Shown: one piece after another, positions 33,937 to 45,500 of the stretch
How the letters are laid out: each line of letters opens with the position of its first letter
Position numbering within the stretch: position 1 is the first letter of the stretch
Assembly: GCA_947500755.1 (NCBI GenBank)
Contig: CANMTO010000004.1
Coordinates: 45,663-109,662, forward strand
DNA: 64,000 nt
Reading direction: 5' to 3'
Source of the DNA: Flavobacteriales bacterium
GTDB lineage: Bacteria > Bacteroidota > Bacteroidia > Flavobacteriales_D > Crocinitomicaceae
The notes under the pieces: model-generated
What the model saw: the letters and a program-made list of their open reading frames with translations, nothing else
The model's database searches: none
What the model was told of the DNA's origin: nothing
Made by a program: the position numbers and the translations under genes

Positions 33937-36117
33937 ATGCGCTTTTTTATTTTCACATCCCTACTTTTGATTACCTACACCCTTAGTGCTCAAAAAAAAT
34001 CCTTAACCCTTACTGAATCCGTACTGAAACAACGCGCACTTAGTCCGCAACGAACGCTTGGGTTTTCATGGATTAAAAATAAATCAGAATACACGCTCTT
34101 ATCTACAGATTATAAGTCCTTGCTTGCATATACCCTTGCTCAAGAATCAGAAAAGGAACTTTGTACGGTCGATGAATTAAACAAACTGTTGCCTGATGAT
34201 GCTAAAATTCAGAATTTATATGGATATGAGTGGCTTTCCTCAGAGGAGCTGCTGTTTAATAACGGAGCCGTTATTTTTACCTACAATGTAACGTCGAAGG
34301 CTATAATTATTAAAAAGACAGGACTTGATAACGCGGAGAATGTAACCTATCACGCTGCTTCAAATAAATGTGCCTACACCTTAGATAACAATGTTTGTGT
34401 TGCTGCGAATTCGAATAAGTTTTATATTCCTGTGACAAAAAATACCGACAAAAACATTGTTTCTGGCCAATCCATCGCACGCAATGAATTTGGCATTGAA
34501 AAGGGTTTGTTTTGGTCGAAAAACGCGAATTATTTGGCCTTCTATCAAAAAGATGAAGGTGAGGTTGCGGATTACCCCTTATTGGACATCAATACCACCC
34601 CGGGTTCGTTGGTGTCTATAAAATATCCAATGGCGGGACAAAAATCTGAGAAACCGCGCGTAGGTATCTACAATTGTAAAACGAAGAAAACGGTGTTCAT
34701 CAAACCAAGTGGCAATGCAGACGATTACTTAACAAACTTCGCATTTACTCCGGATGAAAAGTTTTGCATCATCGCGGAGGTTAATCGCGGACAAAATGAA
34801 CTTTGGTTGAATGTATTCGATGTTAAAACGGGAAAGAAAATTAAAACCCTTTGGCATGAAAAAAATCAAAAATGGGTAGAGCCTGAGCACCCGGCCTATT
34901 TTATTGGTGAAGGAAATGACTTTATTTGGATGTCAGAAAAAGAGGGCTTTATGAACATGTACTTCGTAGATTTCGATCAACTGGGAGGAGACGTGATGTT
35001 TGAAGGTAAAAAATTAGAAGTCCTACCGATTGGAATCAAACAACTAACGAACCATCAATTTGTTGTCAAGGATATCCTCGAAGTAGACGCATCCAAAAAA
35101 TTGATTTATTATGCCGCCACCGGTGAGAATCCATGCAATACCATGGTCTACGCAACGGATCTAAACGGGAACACGAACGTAGTTTCAAAAAATGAAGGCG
35201 TTCACCGATTCGATCTTTCGGATGATGGGCTATATTTTTATGATGGCTATTCAAGCCTACTTATGCCCAATCATGAAATGATTTATACGACTAATGGTAA
35301 GATGGCAAAGCTACTTAAGGAATCTTCCAATCCCATGGATGAGTATGCCTTGGGGGTGAGTGAAATCAATTCCATTAAAGGGATAGACGGTTCAGATTTA
35401 TACTATCGCATGGTGAAACCTTCCAATTTTGACCCAAAAAATAACTATCCCGTGTTGGTTTATGTCTATGGAGGACCTCACGCACAAATGGTAACCAATA
35501 GTTTTAATGCGGGGGCAAACCTTTGGATGAATTGGTTGGCAGAGCAAGGGTATTTGGTTTTTACCTTAGATAACCGTGGTTCATCAGAACGTGGATTCGC
35601 CTTTGAATCTCAAATTCATCGCCAGTTAGGAACGGTAGAAATGGAGGATCAATTGACAGGAGTAGAATTTTTGAAATCATTACCATACGTTGACTCGCAA
35701 CGACTAGCGGTTCATGGTTGGTCGTTTGGAGGGTTCATGACCACCTCCTTAATGTTGCGTCATGCCGGGGTATTCAATGTTGGGGTAGCTGGAGGACCGG
35801 TAACCGATTGGAAGTTTTATGAAGTAATGTATGGCGAACGTTATATGGATCGTCCAGAAGAAAATAAGGATGGATATGAGGTAAATGCACTGACAAACTA
35901 TACGAAGAATCTAACAGGAAAATTACTCTTGATTCATGGTACGGTGGATGACGTGGTGGTAATGCAGCATAATTATTCCCTGATTAAGAAATTTGTAGAA
36001 GATGGAAAACAGATGGACTTCTTTCCCTATCCGATGCATAAGCACAATGTGATGGGTAAAGACCGTGCCCATTTGATGGAAAAAGTGTTAACCTATGTAA
36101 TTGAAAACAATCAATGA
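33937..36117 (+). CDS. Dipeptidyl peptidase IV, family S9
   Basis: This 726-residue exported serine peptidase removes Xaa-Pro dipeptides. A signal peptide ends near residue 18. The N-terminal propeller (about 40-470) is followed by the alpha/beta-hydrolase domain. Catalytic Ser596 is in HGWSFGGFMT, the Asp is in IHGTVDDVVV (671 or 672) and His703 is in MHKHNVMG. YVYGGPHAQMV carries the oxyanion Tyr region. It probably acts in the periplasm on peptides from secreted-protease digestion. Confidence 0.93.
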   Translation: MRFFIFTSLLLITYTLSAQKKSLTLTESVLKQRALSPQRTLGFSWIKNKSEYTLLSTDYKSLLAYTLAQESEKELCTVDELNKLLPDDAKIQNLYGYEWLSSEELLFNNGAVIFTYNVTSKAIIIKKTGLDNAENVTYHAASNKCAYTLDNNVCVAANSNKFYIPVTKNTDKNIVSGQSIARNEFGIEKGLFWSKNANYLAFYQKDEGEVADYPLLDINTTPGSLVSIKYPMAGQKSEKPRVGIYNCKTKKTVFIKPSGNADDYLTNFAFTPDEKFCIIAEVNRGQNELWLNVFDVKTGKKIKTLWHEKNQKWVEPEHPAYFIGEGNDFIWMSEKEGFMNMYFVDFDQLGGDVMFEGKKLEVLPIGIKQLTNHQFVVKDILEVDASKKLIYYAATGENPCNTMVYATDLNGNTNVVSKNEGVHRFDLSDDGLYFYDGYSSLLMPNHEMIYTTNGKMAKLLKESSNPMDEYALGVSEINSIKGIDGSDLYYRMVKPSNFDPKNNYPVLVYVYGGPHAQMVTNSFNAGANLWMNWLAEQGYLVFTLDNRGSSERGFAFESQIHRQLGTVEMEDQLTGVEFLKSLPYVDSQRLAVHGWSFGGFMTTSLMLRHAGVFNVGVAGGPVTDWKFYEVMYGERYMDRPEENKDGYEVNALTNYTKNLTGKLLLIHGTVDDVVVMQHNYSLIKKFVEDGKQMDFFPYPMHKHNVMGKDRAHLMEKVLTYVIENNQ

Positions 36118-36156
36118 TTGCTGCAGAAATTAACATATCCCTTAAACAACCCGTGA

Positions 36157-37545
36157 TTGGCTAAGCTCGCAAGCAATATATTCTTTTGGATCGGCTTGTT
36201 TTTTCTGGTGCATCTCATCGGAATATGGAATCCGCCGATTGAGGCCGCGCACAGTTGGCGTCAAGCCACAGGCTTAATGGTTGCTCGGAATTATTTTGAA
36301 GGAAACACCTCCTTTTGGTATCCCATGGTGGATGAAACCAATGGGGGAACAGGGATTATTGGAATGGAATTCCCCTTGTTGTATTATATCCAAGGTAAGC
36401 TTGGCGTCTTATTTGGGTTTCATGTGGGTATTGGCCGCTTACTCAACGTGCTCATTTCGACCTGTGGTCTGGTATACTTCTATGCCTTAGTACGTCGGTT
36501 CGCTAAGGAAAAAACAGCGTTTTATGCAGCCTTGCTTCTTATGGTTTCTTGTTTTTTTATGTATAGCCGGAAAGTAATGCCAGATACTGAAGCTTTAGCG
36601 GTGTATATCATTGGAATCTACTATTTTTTTAAAGCCTTACGGTTTGGAAGATGGAAGGATGTAGTGCTGTCTTTTATTATGCTAAGCTTGGGGTTATTGC
36701 TGAAAATATCCGTACTGCCCTTGTTTGCTTTTGTAGCGTTTGCCTTTGTGAAAATATCAAATGAACCTAAAAAGCCTGTGGTGTTCTTGATTCCGATGCT
36801 TAGTTTGATTCCTGCCTGTATCTGGTATTTTATTTGGAATCCCTATTTAGCCGCGCATTTCGGGTCTTGGTATAACCTGGGTGGTGGATTATTGGACGGA
36901 GGAAAGGCCTTTCTTGAGTCTCCTTTTTTACTGCTAGAACAGCTGGTTTTTCATCCGTTTTTCAGTTATTTAGCGCTCGCGAGTTGCCTATATGGGATAA
37001 TTCGGTTTGTGAAATCGGGCGTTTCTTGGGCATGGAAAATCAGTTTACCGTTATTCATGGTGCTTTTTTCAGGATATGCCTTAAAATCGGGGGTAATCTT
37101 TTTAACGCATGAATATTACATCTTGCCGGCGGTTCCTTTGCTCGCCATAGTAGGCGGATATGCCCTGTCAACCTTAGGAAAATATGCTTGGGTGTTGATG
37201 CTCTGTATTTCCTTGGAAGCCATTGGTAATCAGCTGTATGATTTTAGATTGAATCAATCCGAAGCATATAAATTAGGGTTAGGACAAGTGGCCGAACGTT
37301 ACATCCCAACGGATGCCTTGGTTGCAATCAATGGAAATAGTAACCCCCAAGAATTGTATCTACTTGGGAGAAAAGGGTGGAATCTTTCGGATGAAACATT
37401 ACGTCAAAAAGCGAAGGTGAATGAATTAACCGGCAAAGGGTGCACATACCTTGTGGTCAATAAACGGACCCTACCCAATCTTCCCAATTACGGAAAGATT
37501 ATTTATGATGGAGTGGATTATCAGTTAATTCAATTAATTAAGTAA
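36157..37545 (+). CDS. GT39/ArnT-like membrane glycosyltransferase
   Basis: This is a 462-residue polytopic inner-membrane protein of the dolichyl- or polyprenyl-phosphate-sugar transferase superfamily. The first periplasmic loop has NPPIEAAHSWRQATGLMVAR, with Glu at the usual catalytic acid position and the family's HSWRQ block. At least nine hydrophobic helices follow. It would move a sugar from a lipid-phosphate donor to a lipid or protein acceptor. The start is TTG at 36157, directly after an in-frame TGA. A 16-codon frame (36114-36164), opening with ATGA at the DPP IV stop, overlaps this start. Confidence 0.8.
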   Translation: MAKLASNIFFWIGLFFLVHLIGIWNPPIEAAHSWRQATGLMVARNYFEGNTSFWYPMVDETNGGTGIIGMEFPLLYYIQGKLGVLFGFHVGIGRLLNVLISTCGLVYFYALVRRFAKEKTAFYAALLLMVSCFFMYSRKVMPDTEALAVYIIGIYYFFKALRFGRWKDVVLSFIMLSLGLLLKISVLPLFAFVAFAFVKISNEPKKPVVFLIPMLSLIPACIWYFIWNPYLAAHFGSWYNLGGGLLDGGKAFLESPFLLLEQLVFHPFFSYLALASCLYGIIRFVKSGVSWAWKISLPLFMVLFSGYALKSGVIFLTHEYYILPAVPLLAIVGGYALSTLGKYAWVLMLCISLEAIGNQLYDFRLNQSEAYKLGLGQVAERYIPTDALVAINGNSNPQELYLLGRKGWNLSDETLRQKAKVNELTGKGCTYLVVNKRTLPNLPNYGKIIYDGVDYQLIQLIK

Positions 37546-37589
37546 AGCGTTTCCAATTTCAATGTGTATCTTTCCTAAAATTTTTATCC

Positions 37590-38141
37590 GTGAGATTAAT
37601 CCTTACCCTATTTTTTATAGCCTCGCTGTGCAGCGTTTCAGCTCAAAAATCATACTACATCGGACAGCGTACTGAGGGGGGAGTTATCTTTCATTTATTT
37701 CAGGATAGCCTTGGTAAACAACACGGATTGGTAGTTTCCTTAAATAATTTAACCCGAGAGGCAGAGTGGGGCGATAAGGAAAAAGACATCGAAAGCTGTG
37801 AAAGTTCATGGGACGGGCGGGCAAATACCACCGCCATTATGTTTACGACTAGAGATACAACCAAAGCGGCGGGTTTATGTGATTCCTATGTTAGCGAGGG
37901 TTTTGATGATTGGTATTTACCAGCCATCTATGAGCTTCAAGCCATGAACACTAATTTATTTACCGTGGAAAGAGCACTCAGTGAAATTCCAAAAGCAGAT
38001 CCTGTGGAAATGAACCTCTATTGGTCATCTACGGAGTCAAATATTGCCTCGGCGTGGTTCTTTAGTTTCTATGACTCCAAACCAACGAATTACTACGACA
38101 AAACCAGTAAGACCTTGGTTCGGGCTGTTCGCTCGTTTTAA
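37590..38141 (+). CDS. Secreted DUF1566 (Lcl C-terminal-like) protein
   Basis: This 183-residue protein starts with GTG and has a signal peptide at residues 1-18 (SVSAQ end). The mature part has the DUF1566 pattern: GGVIFHLFQD, the DDWYLPAIYELQAMN core, YWSSTESN, AWFFSF and a closing LVRAVRSF. This C-type-lectin-like fold is found in exported proteins and adhesins. TATCTTTC at 37567 is a one-mismatch -7 box. Confidence 0.82.
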   Translation: MRLILTLFFIASLCSVSAQKSYYIGQRTEGGVIFHLFQDSLGKQHGLVVSLNNLTREAEWGDKEKDIESCESSWDGRANTTAIMFTTRDTTKAAGLCDSYVSEGFDDWYLPAIYELQAMNTNLFTVERALSEIPKADPVEMNLYWSSTESNIASAWFFSFYDSKPTNYYDKTSKTLVRAVRSF

Positions 38142-38293
38142 GCTAATGACCACCTTTCATGGGTATTTGTCAGGACATTTGCTTTATTTGAGCATTAATT
38201 TCGGCACTATTATTAACTGACATATGGGACTAGTACAGTATCTGAGTACATATCAACAAAAAACTTTTTTTTTGTATTGGTGTTATAGAACGC

Positions 38294-38749
38294 ATGTACC
38301 AACTCAAACGCACCCAACTCGTTAAAGCCAACATAGATACGTGTTGGGATTTCTTCTCCTCACCCAATAACCTTTCTAAAATTACACCCTCCTCCATGGG
38401 ATTCGTGGTTCGGACTGAAGTACCTGAAAAAATGTACGAAGGGCTCATGATCGAGTATACCGTAAAACCTTTGCTTGGTATTCCGATGCGCTGGGTAACG
38501 GAGATAAAAACAGTGAAAGACAATGCATTCTTCGTGGATGAGCAGCGTGTGGGTCCGTATACCATTTGGCATCACGAGCATCATTTTAAAGACCTTGGGG
38601 ATTCAGTGGAAATGACCGATATCGTGAGTTATCAATTGCCGCTTGGGATATTGGGCAGATTAATGCACTCCTTGTTTGTCCGGAAAAAACTAGAATCCAT
38701 CTTTGCATATCGTTTTGAAGTAGTAGAAAAGCTTTTCAATCAGAATTAA
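38294..38749 (+). CDS. SRPBCC family (START-like) protein
   Basis: This is a 151-residue cytoplasmic protein with the helix-grip ligand-binding fold. YQLKRTQLVKANIDTCWDFF and SSPNNLSKITPSSMGF are typical of the SRPBCC group annotated as cell-division-inhibitor-like or coenzyme Q-binding. WHHEHHFKDLGDSVEMTD is a characteristic central strand. A small hydrophobic ligand is expected but unidentified. The 152-base gap before it shows no gene. Confidence 0.85.
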   Translation: MYQLKRTQLVKANIDTCWDFFSSPNNLSKITPSSMGFVVRTEVPEKMYEGLMIEYTVKPLLGIPMRWVTEIKTVKDNAFFVDEQRVGPYTIWHHEHHFKDLGDSVEMTDIVSYQLPLGILGRLMHSLFVRKKLESIFAYRFEVVEKLFNQN

Positions 38750-38759
38750 GGAGTTTGTG

Positions 38760-38767
38760 TACCTTTG
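38760..38767 (+). promoter_or_regulatory. -7 promoter element directly before the DEAD-box gene
   Basis: TACCTTTG ends four bases before ATG 38772, predicting a leaderless mRNA. No convincing -33 is visible. Confidence 0.5.
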
Positions 38768-38771
38768 AGCC

Positions 38772-39977
38772 ATGAAGTTCAAGGACTATCCCATTCATCC
38801 GTCTATCTTACAAGCCATTGAAGATTTGGGGTATAAACGCCCCACCGACATTCAATTCAAGGTTATTCCACACATTCTCAACGGAGAGGATGTCATGGCA
38901 GTAGCGCCAACCGGAACCGGAAAGACCGCAGCATTTGCGATTCCCTTGATTCATAAAGTCAATGGCTATGCCCGAAAATCCGGAGTTCAGGTCTTGGTCA
39001 TGGTGCCAACCCGCGAATTAGCACGACAAATTGAGCAGGTTTTTCTTGACCTGAGCAAACACTTATCCATTAGCATTCTTTCCTTAATCGGTGGAGTAGA
39101 GCAGGAAAGTCAGATTAAAAAATTAAAAGAAAATACCCAAATCCTAATTACCACACCTGGACGAATGTTCGATTTGATCGCTCAGGGATATTTGGATATT
39201 TCTACCGTTAAAATGTGGGTGCTTGATGAAGCAGATTTAATGCTTGATTTAGGCTTTGCACGCGATATCGTCGATGCGAAGCGAAAGTTACCTAGATATT
39301 TGCAAACCTTGTTCTTTACTGCAACCATCAATAAGAAGATTAAATCATTGGCGTATGATGTGGTGAAAGATGCCATTCGAATTCAAATTACCCCAGGAAA
39401 TCCAGTCTCAAAAAATGTAGATCATCAGGTTATTATGGTGGAGATGGATGATAAGCGATTTTTTCTAGAAAACATTTTAATCGAGTACCCTGAAGAACGG
39501 TTTATGATTTTTGTTCGAACCAAGGTACGCGCAGAACGGGTGCAAAAAGCCATGGAACGCATTGGTATTTCGGTAGAAATTTTACATGGAGGGAAAGAAC
39601 AGAGCGAACGGTTTAATACCTTAGAACGGTTTCGTTCTGGTGCCAATAAAGTATTAGTTACTACGGATGTGGCGTGTAGAGGAATTGATATTCCTGAGGT
39701 AGAATATGTAATTAATTATGACATCCCTGATAATCCTGAAAATTACGTGCATCGTTGCGGACGAACGGGTAGGGGAAACCGAAGAGGGCAGGCCTTGAGT
39801 TTTTGTAGTATAGGGGAAGTATCTTTATTAGACGCGATTGAAGCGTACACGGGAACTGAAGTCGCTCGGTTTGAATTGAAGGCAGACGAATACGCAGAGA
39901 TCTTACGCGATCAACTTGATCCAGATGAAAATTGGATTAAACTCATGAAAGAAAACGATACCGAAACTTGGGATTAA
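38772..39977 (+). CDS. DEAD-box ATP-dependent RNA helicase
   Basis: This 401-residue helicase core unwinds RNA in ribosome assembly or mRNA turnover. Motifs are Q (PTDIQFKVIP), Walker A APTGTGKT (residues 45-52), PTRELARQIE, TPGR, DEAD in WVLDEADLML, FFTAT (motif III as TAT), ARGID-like CRGIDIPEV and HRCGRTGRG. It has no long basic C-terminal tail, so it is a minimal form unlike RhlE or CsdA. The stop overlaps the lon stop tail-to-tail by four bases. Confidence 0.93.
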   Translation: MKFKDYPIHPSILQAIEDLGYKRPTDIQFKVIPHILNGEDVMAVAPTGTGKTAAFAIPLIHKVNGYARKSGVQVLVMVPTRELARQIEQVFLDLSKHLSISILSLIGGVEQESQIKKLKENTQILITTPGRMFDLIAQGYLDISTVKMWVLDEADLMLDLGFARDIVDAKRKLPRYLQTLFFTATINKKIKSLAYDVVKDAIRIQITPGNPVSKNVDHQVIMVEMDDKRFFLENILIEYPEERFMIFVRTKVRAERVQKAMERIGISVEILHGGKEQSERFNTLERFRSGANKVLVTTDVACRGIDIPEVEYVINYDIPDNPENYVHRCGRTGRGNRRGQALSFCSIGEVSLLDAIEAYTGTEVARFELKADEYAEILRDQLDPDENWIKLMKENDTETWD

Positions 39978-42430
39978 CTTTTCTTCTTCGGTTCAATAAC
40001 AATCGGCTCTGCTACCTTTTCTTTCGTTAAGGCAAGGTCAAGCACGGATTTCATAGTTTCCACGTAGTGAATTTTCAATCCCTTCAGATAACGCGCTTCG
40101 ATTTCTTCTACGTCCTGTTTGTTCTTGCTGCTCATGATAACCTCCTTAATTCCGGAACGCTTCGCTGCCAATAACTTTTCCTTGATTCCACCAACAGGTA
40201 GCACTTCTCCACGGAGGGTTATTTCTCCGGTCATGGCCAGATCTTTTTTCACTTTACGTTGCGTGAATAACGACGCTAACGAAGTAAGCATAGTGATTCC
40301 CGCACTTGGACCATCTTTTGGAGTTGCTCCTTCCGGAACATGCAGGTGAACGTCGTGGTCGTTAAATACCGCTTGAGGTAAACTCAACCAATCGCTGTGA
40401 GATTTCAAAAATGCTAAGGCAATTACCGCACTTTCTTTCATGACATCCCCTAAGTTTCCTGTAAGGGTTAATTTACCGGTTCCTTGAGAAATGGAAGATT
40501 CGATAAATAAGATATCTCCACCAACCGCGGTCCAGGCTAACCCGGTTACAACCCCAGCCACATCGTTCGCAATGCTCTTACTTTGGTTTCGTCCTGCCCC
40601 CAAAAAGGTAAACAAATCACTTGGTTTGATGACTAATTCAAAAGCCTCTTCATTGGCAATTTGTTTGGTTCTTGATCGTACTAATTTCGCAAGTTGTTTA
40701 TCAAGCCCCCGAACACCAGATTCATTGGTGTAGGATACTACCACTTGTTCAAGCGCTGCTTTTTCGATTTCAAACTGCTTGGAGTTTAACCCATGCGCTG
40801 ATAGCTGCTTCGGAATGAGGTGTTTCTTTCCAATTTCAATTTTCTCTTCAACGGTATACCCATTCACTTCAATGATTTCCATACGGTCGCGCAGCGGACC
40901 TTGAATATCGCCAAGGCTATTCGCCGTGGCAATGAAAAGCACTTTGGATAAATCGAATTCATTTTCCACATAATTATCGTAGAATGCCCCATTTTGCTCA
41001 GGGTCTAGTACTTCCAAAAGGGCAGAAGAAGGATCACCGTGAAAACCACGACCGAGTTTATCGATTTCATCCAATACGAATACCGGATTGGCGGATTCTG
41101 CTTTTTTTAAGCTTTGGATTATACGGCCAGGCATTGCGCCGATGTAGGTTTTACGATGGCCTCTAATTTCCGCTTCATCGTGAAGGCCACCCAATGACAT
41201 GCGCACATATTTTCTTCCAAGCGCTTCTGCAATTGATTTTCCTAAGGATGTTTTACCAACGCCCGGAGGACCGTAAAAACATAAGATTGGAGATTTCATG
41301 TTGCCACGAATCTTTAATACGGCTAAATATTCAAGGATGCGTTCCTTAACTTTTTCCAGCCCTGCATGGTCGCGCTCCAGTACTTTTTTTGCTCGTTTTA
41401 AGTCCAGGTTGTCTTTTGTGTATTCATTCCATGGAAGATCGAGCATAACATCTAAGAAATTCATCTGAACGGTATATTCAGCTCCCTGAGGATTCATTCG
41501 CTGTAATTTGTCCAATTCCTTGTAAAAGGATTTCTCCACGTTTTCATTCCATTTCTTTGCCGTGGCGCGTTCTCTAAATTCAGCTACGTCCTGATCTTGT
41601 GGATTATCGCCCAACTCATCTTGAATCGTACGCATTTGCTGATGCAAGAAGTATTCTCGTTGTTGGCGATCCAAGTCGCGTTTCACCTTGTTTTGGATTT
41701 CGTTGCGCATTTCCAACATTTGCACTTCCATGGTCAAATGCTCCATCACCATCATCACGCGTTTTTTCATATCCATTTCTTCAAGCATTTCTTGCTTTTT
41801 AGAAACGTCGGCGTTCATGTTCGAGGAAATGAAATTTACCAAAAAGGTAGGACTGTCAATGTTTCCAAGCGCGAATTGTGCCTCAGAAGGAATGTTCGGA
41901 CTGTCGCGGATGATTTGCAAGGCTAATTCCTTAATCGTGTTGATCATTACGCTTAGCTCTTTGTCTTTTTTGGAAATACTGGTTTCCTTGAACACCTTAA
42001 CTTTTGCCTTCATGTAAGGTTCAGTTTGTAAAGGGGTTTCGATTTCAAACCTGCGTTTTCCTTGAATAATTACCGTAGAACTTCCATCGGGCATTTTTAA
42101 CAAGCGTATGATTTGCGCTACTGTACCTACGGTATGTAAGTCATTGAAATTCGGAGATTCTTGTTCTTGGTTTTTTTGAGAAACTACCCCAATGATTTTG
42201 TTTCCCTTGTTGGAATCTTGAATCAGTTTGATGGATTTGTCCCTCCCGACCGTAATGGGAATCACTACGCCAGGAAAAAGCACATTGTTCCGAAGTGGTA
42301 AAATTGGTAATTCTTCGGGAAAGGCTTGGTTATTAACAGACTCCTCTTCCTCCGCAGTGATTAATGGAATGAATTCTGAATCGTTATCGATTTTCGAAAA
42401 GAGGTCAATGTGTATAATTCGTTCGTCCAT
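39974..42430 (-). CDS. lon: ATP-dependent protease Lon (LonA)
   Basis: This 818-residue AAA+ protease degrades damaged and regulatory proteins. An N-terminal LON substrate domain ([19 protein letters not shown], residues about 40-240) is followed by Walker [13 protein letters not shown] and Walker [10 protein letters not shown]. The peptidase domain has the Ser709-Lys752 dyad in [10 protein letters not shown] and [11 protein letters not shown] Lys-rich tail ends the protein. No TAnnTTTG box is visible upstream. An 8-bp inverted repeat (42446-42453, 42482-42489) in the 167-base divergent gap could be an operator. Confidence 0.96.
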   Translation of the reverse strand: MDERIIHIDLFSKIDNDSEFIPLITAEEEESVNNQAFPEELPILPLRNNVLFPGVVIPITVGRDKSIKLIQDSNKGNKIIGVVSQKNQEQESPNFNDLHTVGTVAQIIRLLKMPDGSSTVIIQGKRRFEIETPLQTEPYMKAKVKVFKETSISKKDKELSVMINTIKELALQIIRDSPNIPSEAQFALGNIDSPTFLVNFISSNMNADVSKKQEMLEEMDMKKRVMMVMEHLTMEVQMLEMRNEIQNKVKRDLDRQQREYFLHQQMRTIQDELGDNPQDQDVAEFRERATAKKWNENVEKSFYKELDKLQRMNPQGAEYTVQMNFLDVMLDLPWNEYTKDNLDLKRAKKVLERDHAGLEKVKERILEYLAVLKIRGNMKSPILCFYGPPGVGKTSLGKSIAEALGRKYVRMSLGGLHDEAEIRGHRKTYIGAMPGRIIQSLKKAESANPVFVLDEIDKLGRGFHGDPSSALLEVLDPEQNGAFYDNYVENEFDLSKVLFIATANSLGDIQGPLRDRMEIIEVNGYTVEEKIEIGKKHLIPKQLSAHGLNSKQFEIEKAALEQVVVSYTNESGVRGLDKQLAKLVRSRTKQIANEEAFELVIKPSDLFTFLGAGRNQSKSIANDVAGVVTGLAWTAVGGDILFIESSISQGTGKLTLTGNLGDVMKESAVIALAFLKSHSDWLSLPQAVFNDHDVHLHVPEGATPKDGPSAGITMLTSLASLFTQRKVKKDLAMTGEITLRGEVLPVGGIKEKLLAAKRSGIKEVIMSSKNKQDVEEIEARYLKGLKIHYVETMKSVLDLALTKEKVAEPIVIEPKKKS

Positions 42431-42573
42431 AAGTTGACATTTTGGCAGATGAAGTTAATGGATTCTTTGGCTTATCCCGAATTCATCTGAATGACACTAA
42501 GTGTTTCAATCCGCATGCCATCAAATCAATACGGAAATATTGTCCGAATTTCGTTTTATACTGCCAAGTATTG

Positions 42574-42581
42574 TATTTTTG
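42574..42581 (+). promoter_or_regulatory. -7 promoter element for the PNGase F-like gene
   Basis: TATTTTTG matches TAnnTTTG and ends 16 bases before ATG 42598. It likely drives the three tightly packed genes from 42598 to 48505, possibly with the glycan genes beyond. Confidence 0.55.
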
Positions 42582-42597
42582 CTAAAATAGCTAATCA

Positions 42598-45500
42598 ATG
42601 AGAATTTTACTTACTACCCTGATTGCAATCACCTTGTTTTCAAGTGTTTTTGGACAAGACACCACTTGGGTGCAGACCTTCACCTTTGACTCCATAACCA
42701 ATCGTCACGATGAATTTACCTTTCCCGCAAGTTTAGACTCGCAGCGTTTTGAGAAGGTATTAATGTATTACAAATTGAAATGCAGTCCCCTAACCACTTG
42801 GGATCAATACGACTGTGGTGAATGGGATTACTTAACCTATACGCGAGTGTTTGATCACACGGGAAATTTTGATTCCGTCAAGCGTGAGGGAGCCAAATAT
42901 CTCGCTAATTTTCAAGCCCCCGCATTGATTAACTACAATTCAGCGAATGCAGGAGCACCTTACGCGAATGTTTATCAAATCAATCAGTCCTTCAGAACTG
43001 GAGAAGTATTGCAAGATTTCGTGGTAAACATAGGTAATGGTTCAAGTGCACTTCCCTTTCATACACAAAGCACCGGAGGAACCTATCAATTTTTAGTTAC
43101 GGCGCAAGAACTACTCGCTGCAGGAGTACAAGCGGGTGACCTGCAGTCGCTTTCCTTGTTTGTTTCTAATCTCGCACAAAACGAAGGACTTTCCTTTCCA
43201 AAAATTAGCTTGCTTGGCACCAATTTAGCCAGCTTAACGCAGTTGGTAACAGGTGCATTTGTTGACGTTTACAATCAACAAGTAAATCCAGGTTCAATGC
43301 AACTTGGTGCAAATCGTTTCCTATTTTTTCAGCCTTTTGCGTGGAATGGTGCCCAAAATATTATCGTTCAGTTGAGTTTTGATTCAGAAACTTCCACCGC
43401 TTCCCAATACAGTTTTCAATCAGAAACAGGCGCTGGATTTTCTTCGAACTATGTTGATGGACGAAATGGTGTCATTGAGTTTGATGGAACAAATTACAGC
43501 ATGCTTGAACTGTCTGACACCTTAATAGCTGGAGATGTAACCATTGAATTTTGGGCCAAAGGAAATGCGAATAATGGAACAAATACAAGCATTCTGGAGG
43601 CTTACGATACCTTAAACAACCGCGTTTTAAATATCCACATGCCATGGAGCAACAACAATATTTATTGGGATGCGGGAAATCATACAGGGTATGACCGAAT
43701 CAACAAGCCCATGAGTGCGGCAGAAATTGATAACAATTGGAACCATTGGGCCTTCGTTAAAAAGCAAAGTACAGGTCAAATGTTTATCTATAAAAATGGA
43801 CTCATTTGGCACTCTGGATCTAATTTGAATCGTCCGGTTGGATACATCCATCGCTTTGTACTTGGTGCAAGTCGAGATTATGGCATTAAATGGAAAGGAC
43901 AAGTGGATGAATTTCGTGTGTTTAAGGCCGCGTTAGATTCAACCACTATACTAGCGAATTTCAAAGAAAAAATCGACAACAGTCATCCCAACTATAATGC
44001 CCTTATTACGTATTATGATTTTGATGATGTGAATTATGCCGATGATCGTTCACCGAACGATTACAAGTTAATGCTTTCTGAGGGCTTCGACCCACTTACT
44101 GGATCCATGATCAAGGCGACAGCACCTCTAGCAGGGGTTCAATCTGTTTCTGAACGTCCTGTGGTTGCTTTTGGACAAGGAACCGTTTCAGGTGCTGTTC
44201 AAACGACGATGGTATCGCAATCAAAACCAATCGAGCCTGTGGTGATTTTTGAGCAAGCAGCAGTTAATCGCCATTTCGAAATCGTGAACAGCTACCGTGG
44301 AGTTCCACAAGGTTCTTCCTATACCTTCAGTCCGCAAGGCGCAGTGGTGTCAACGAGTGCCGTTGGCTCCGATTTACAATTAATTAATGATACCATTCTT
44401 TACCATGAGCAACCGTATGAAATTGTAAAAGATGTGGAAATTGCTCGATATATTACGCCCTATGGCATCAACTTCGATTTAGGTCCAAATGGGTTTAGTT
44501 GGATTTATGATGTAACCGATTACCAGCGCTATTTGCATGGTATCGTTGATCTAGCGGCTCACAATACCCAAGAATTATTGGATTTGAAATTTGCTTTTGT
44601 GAAAGGAATTCCGCCGAGAGATGTGCATAAACGTGAACCGATTTGGGCAGATTGGAGATCTTACAATTATGGGCAAATGGCCAATGACGTGGTGCTTCAA
44701 AATAAACCAGTCGTGCTTTCAGATACTTCCCAAATGTTTAAAATTAAAACCAGGATGTCCGGTCACGGGCAAGTGGGAAATATGGCATGCTGCGAATGGG
44801 TGCCTAATGACCACCGCATTTCAATCGATGGAACGCCACGATACAACTGGAATATTTGGCAAACCACCGAGTGTGGAGATAATCCAAACATCGGTCAAGG
44901 AGGCACATGGCCATATGCCCGCGAAGGATGGTGTCCGGGTGATCGTGTTAAGGATTTCGATTTTGAACTTACGCCATTTGTACAACCTGGAGATACCGTG
45001 AATATCGATTACAGCATTACAGCAGTTCCTCCGGGAGATCCAGGAACGGCAGGAGGTAATTATATTGGAGCCTTTGACTTGATTTCCTATTCGGCACCAA
45101 ATTTCCAAAATGATGCTGCCATTGTTGACGTGTTGAATCCGAACAATTGGGAATATTACAGCAAATTCAATCCAACCTGTTCAAATCCAAGAGTGGTGCT
45201 GCGCAATACAGGTGCGACCGCCTTAACTTCATGCTTTATACGTTGTTGGATTACCTATGGCAATGAAATTCAATTCAATTGGACAGGAAACCTAGGATTT
45301 ATGGAGGAAGAAGTAGTAGAAATCCCTGTAAATGACCTTGGTTTTTGGATGGATATGGATTCTACAGAAACCTTTACTGCGTATGTAAGCAATGTGAATG
45401 GTACTGTTGGAAATGATGAGTACTTGCAGAATAGTGTAAAACAAGTAAAGTTTGATGCGCCAGAAGTAATTAACGGACCGTTCTTCGCGTGGTTAAGCAC

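Noticed and set aside
38250..38275. A/T hairpin ACAAAAAACTTTTTTTTTGT before the SRPBCC gene
   Set aside because: The stem is made only of A-T pairs in a homopolymer-rich gap, too weak to call a terminator or regulatory site.
41597..42017. Long plus-strand open frames antisense to lon
   Set aside because: They are shadows of the lon coding strand, with His- and Phe-rich composition and no start or family signal.
42446..42489. 8-bp inverted repeat CAGATGAA/TTCATCTG upstream of lon
   Set aside because: The arms are short and 28 bases apart in an AT-rich gap, so chance occurrence is likely; not called as an operator.
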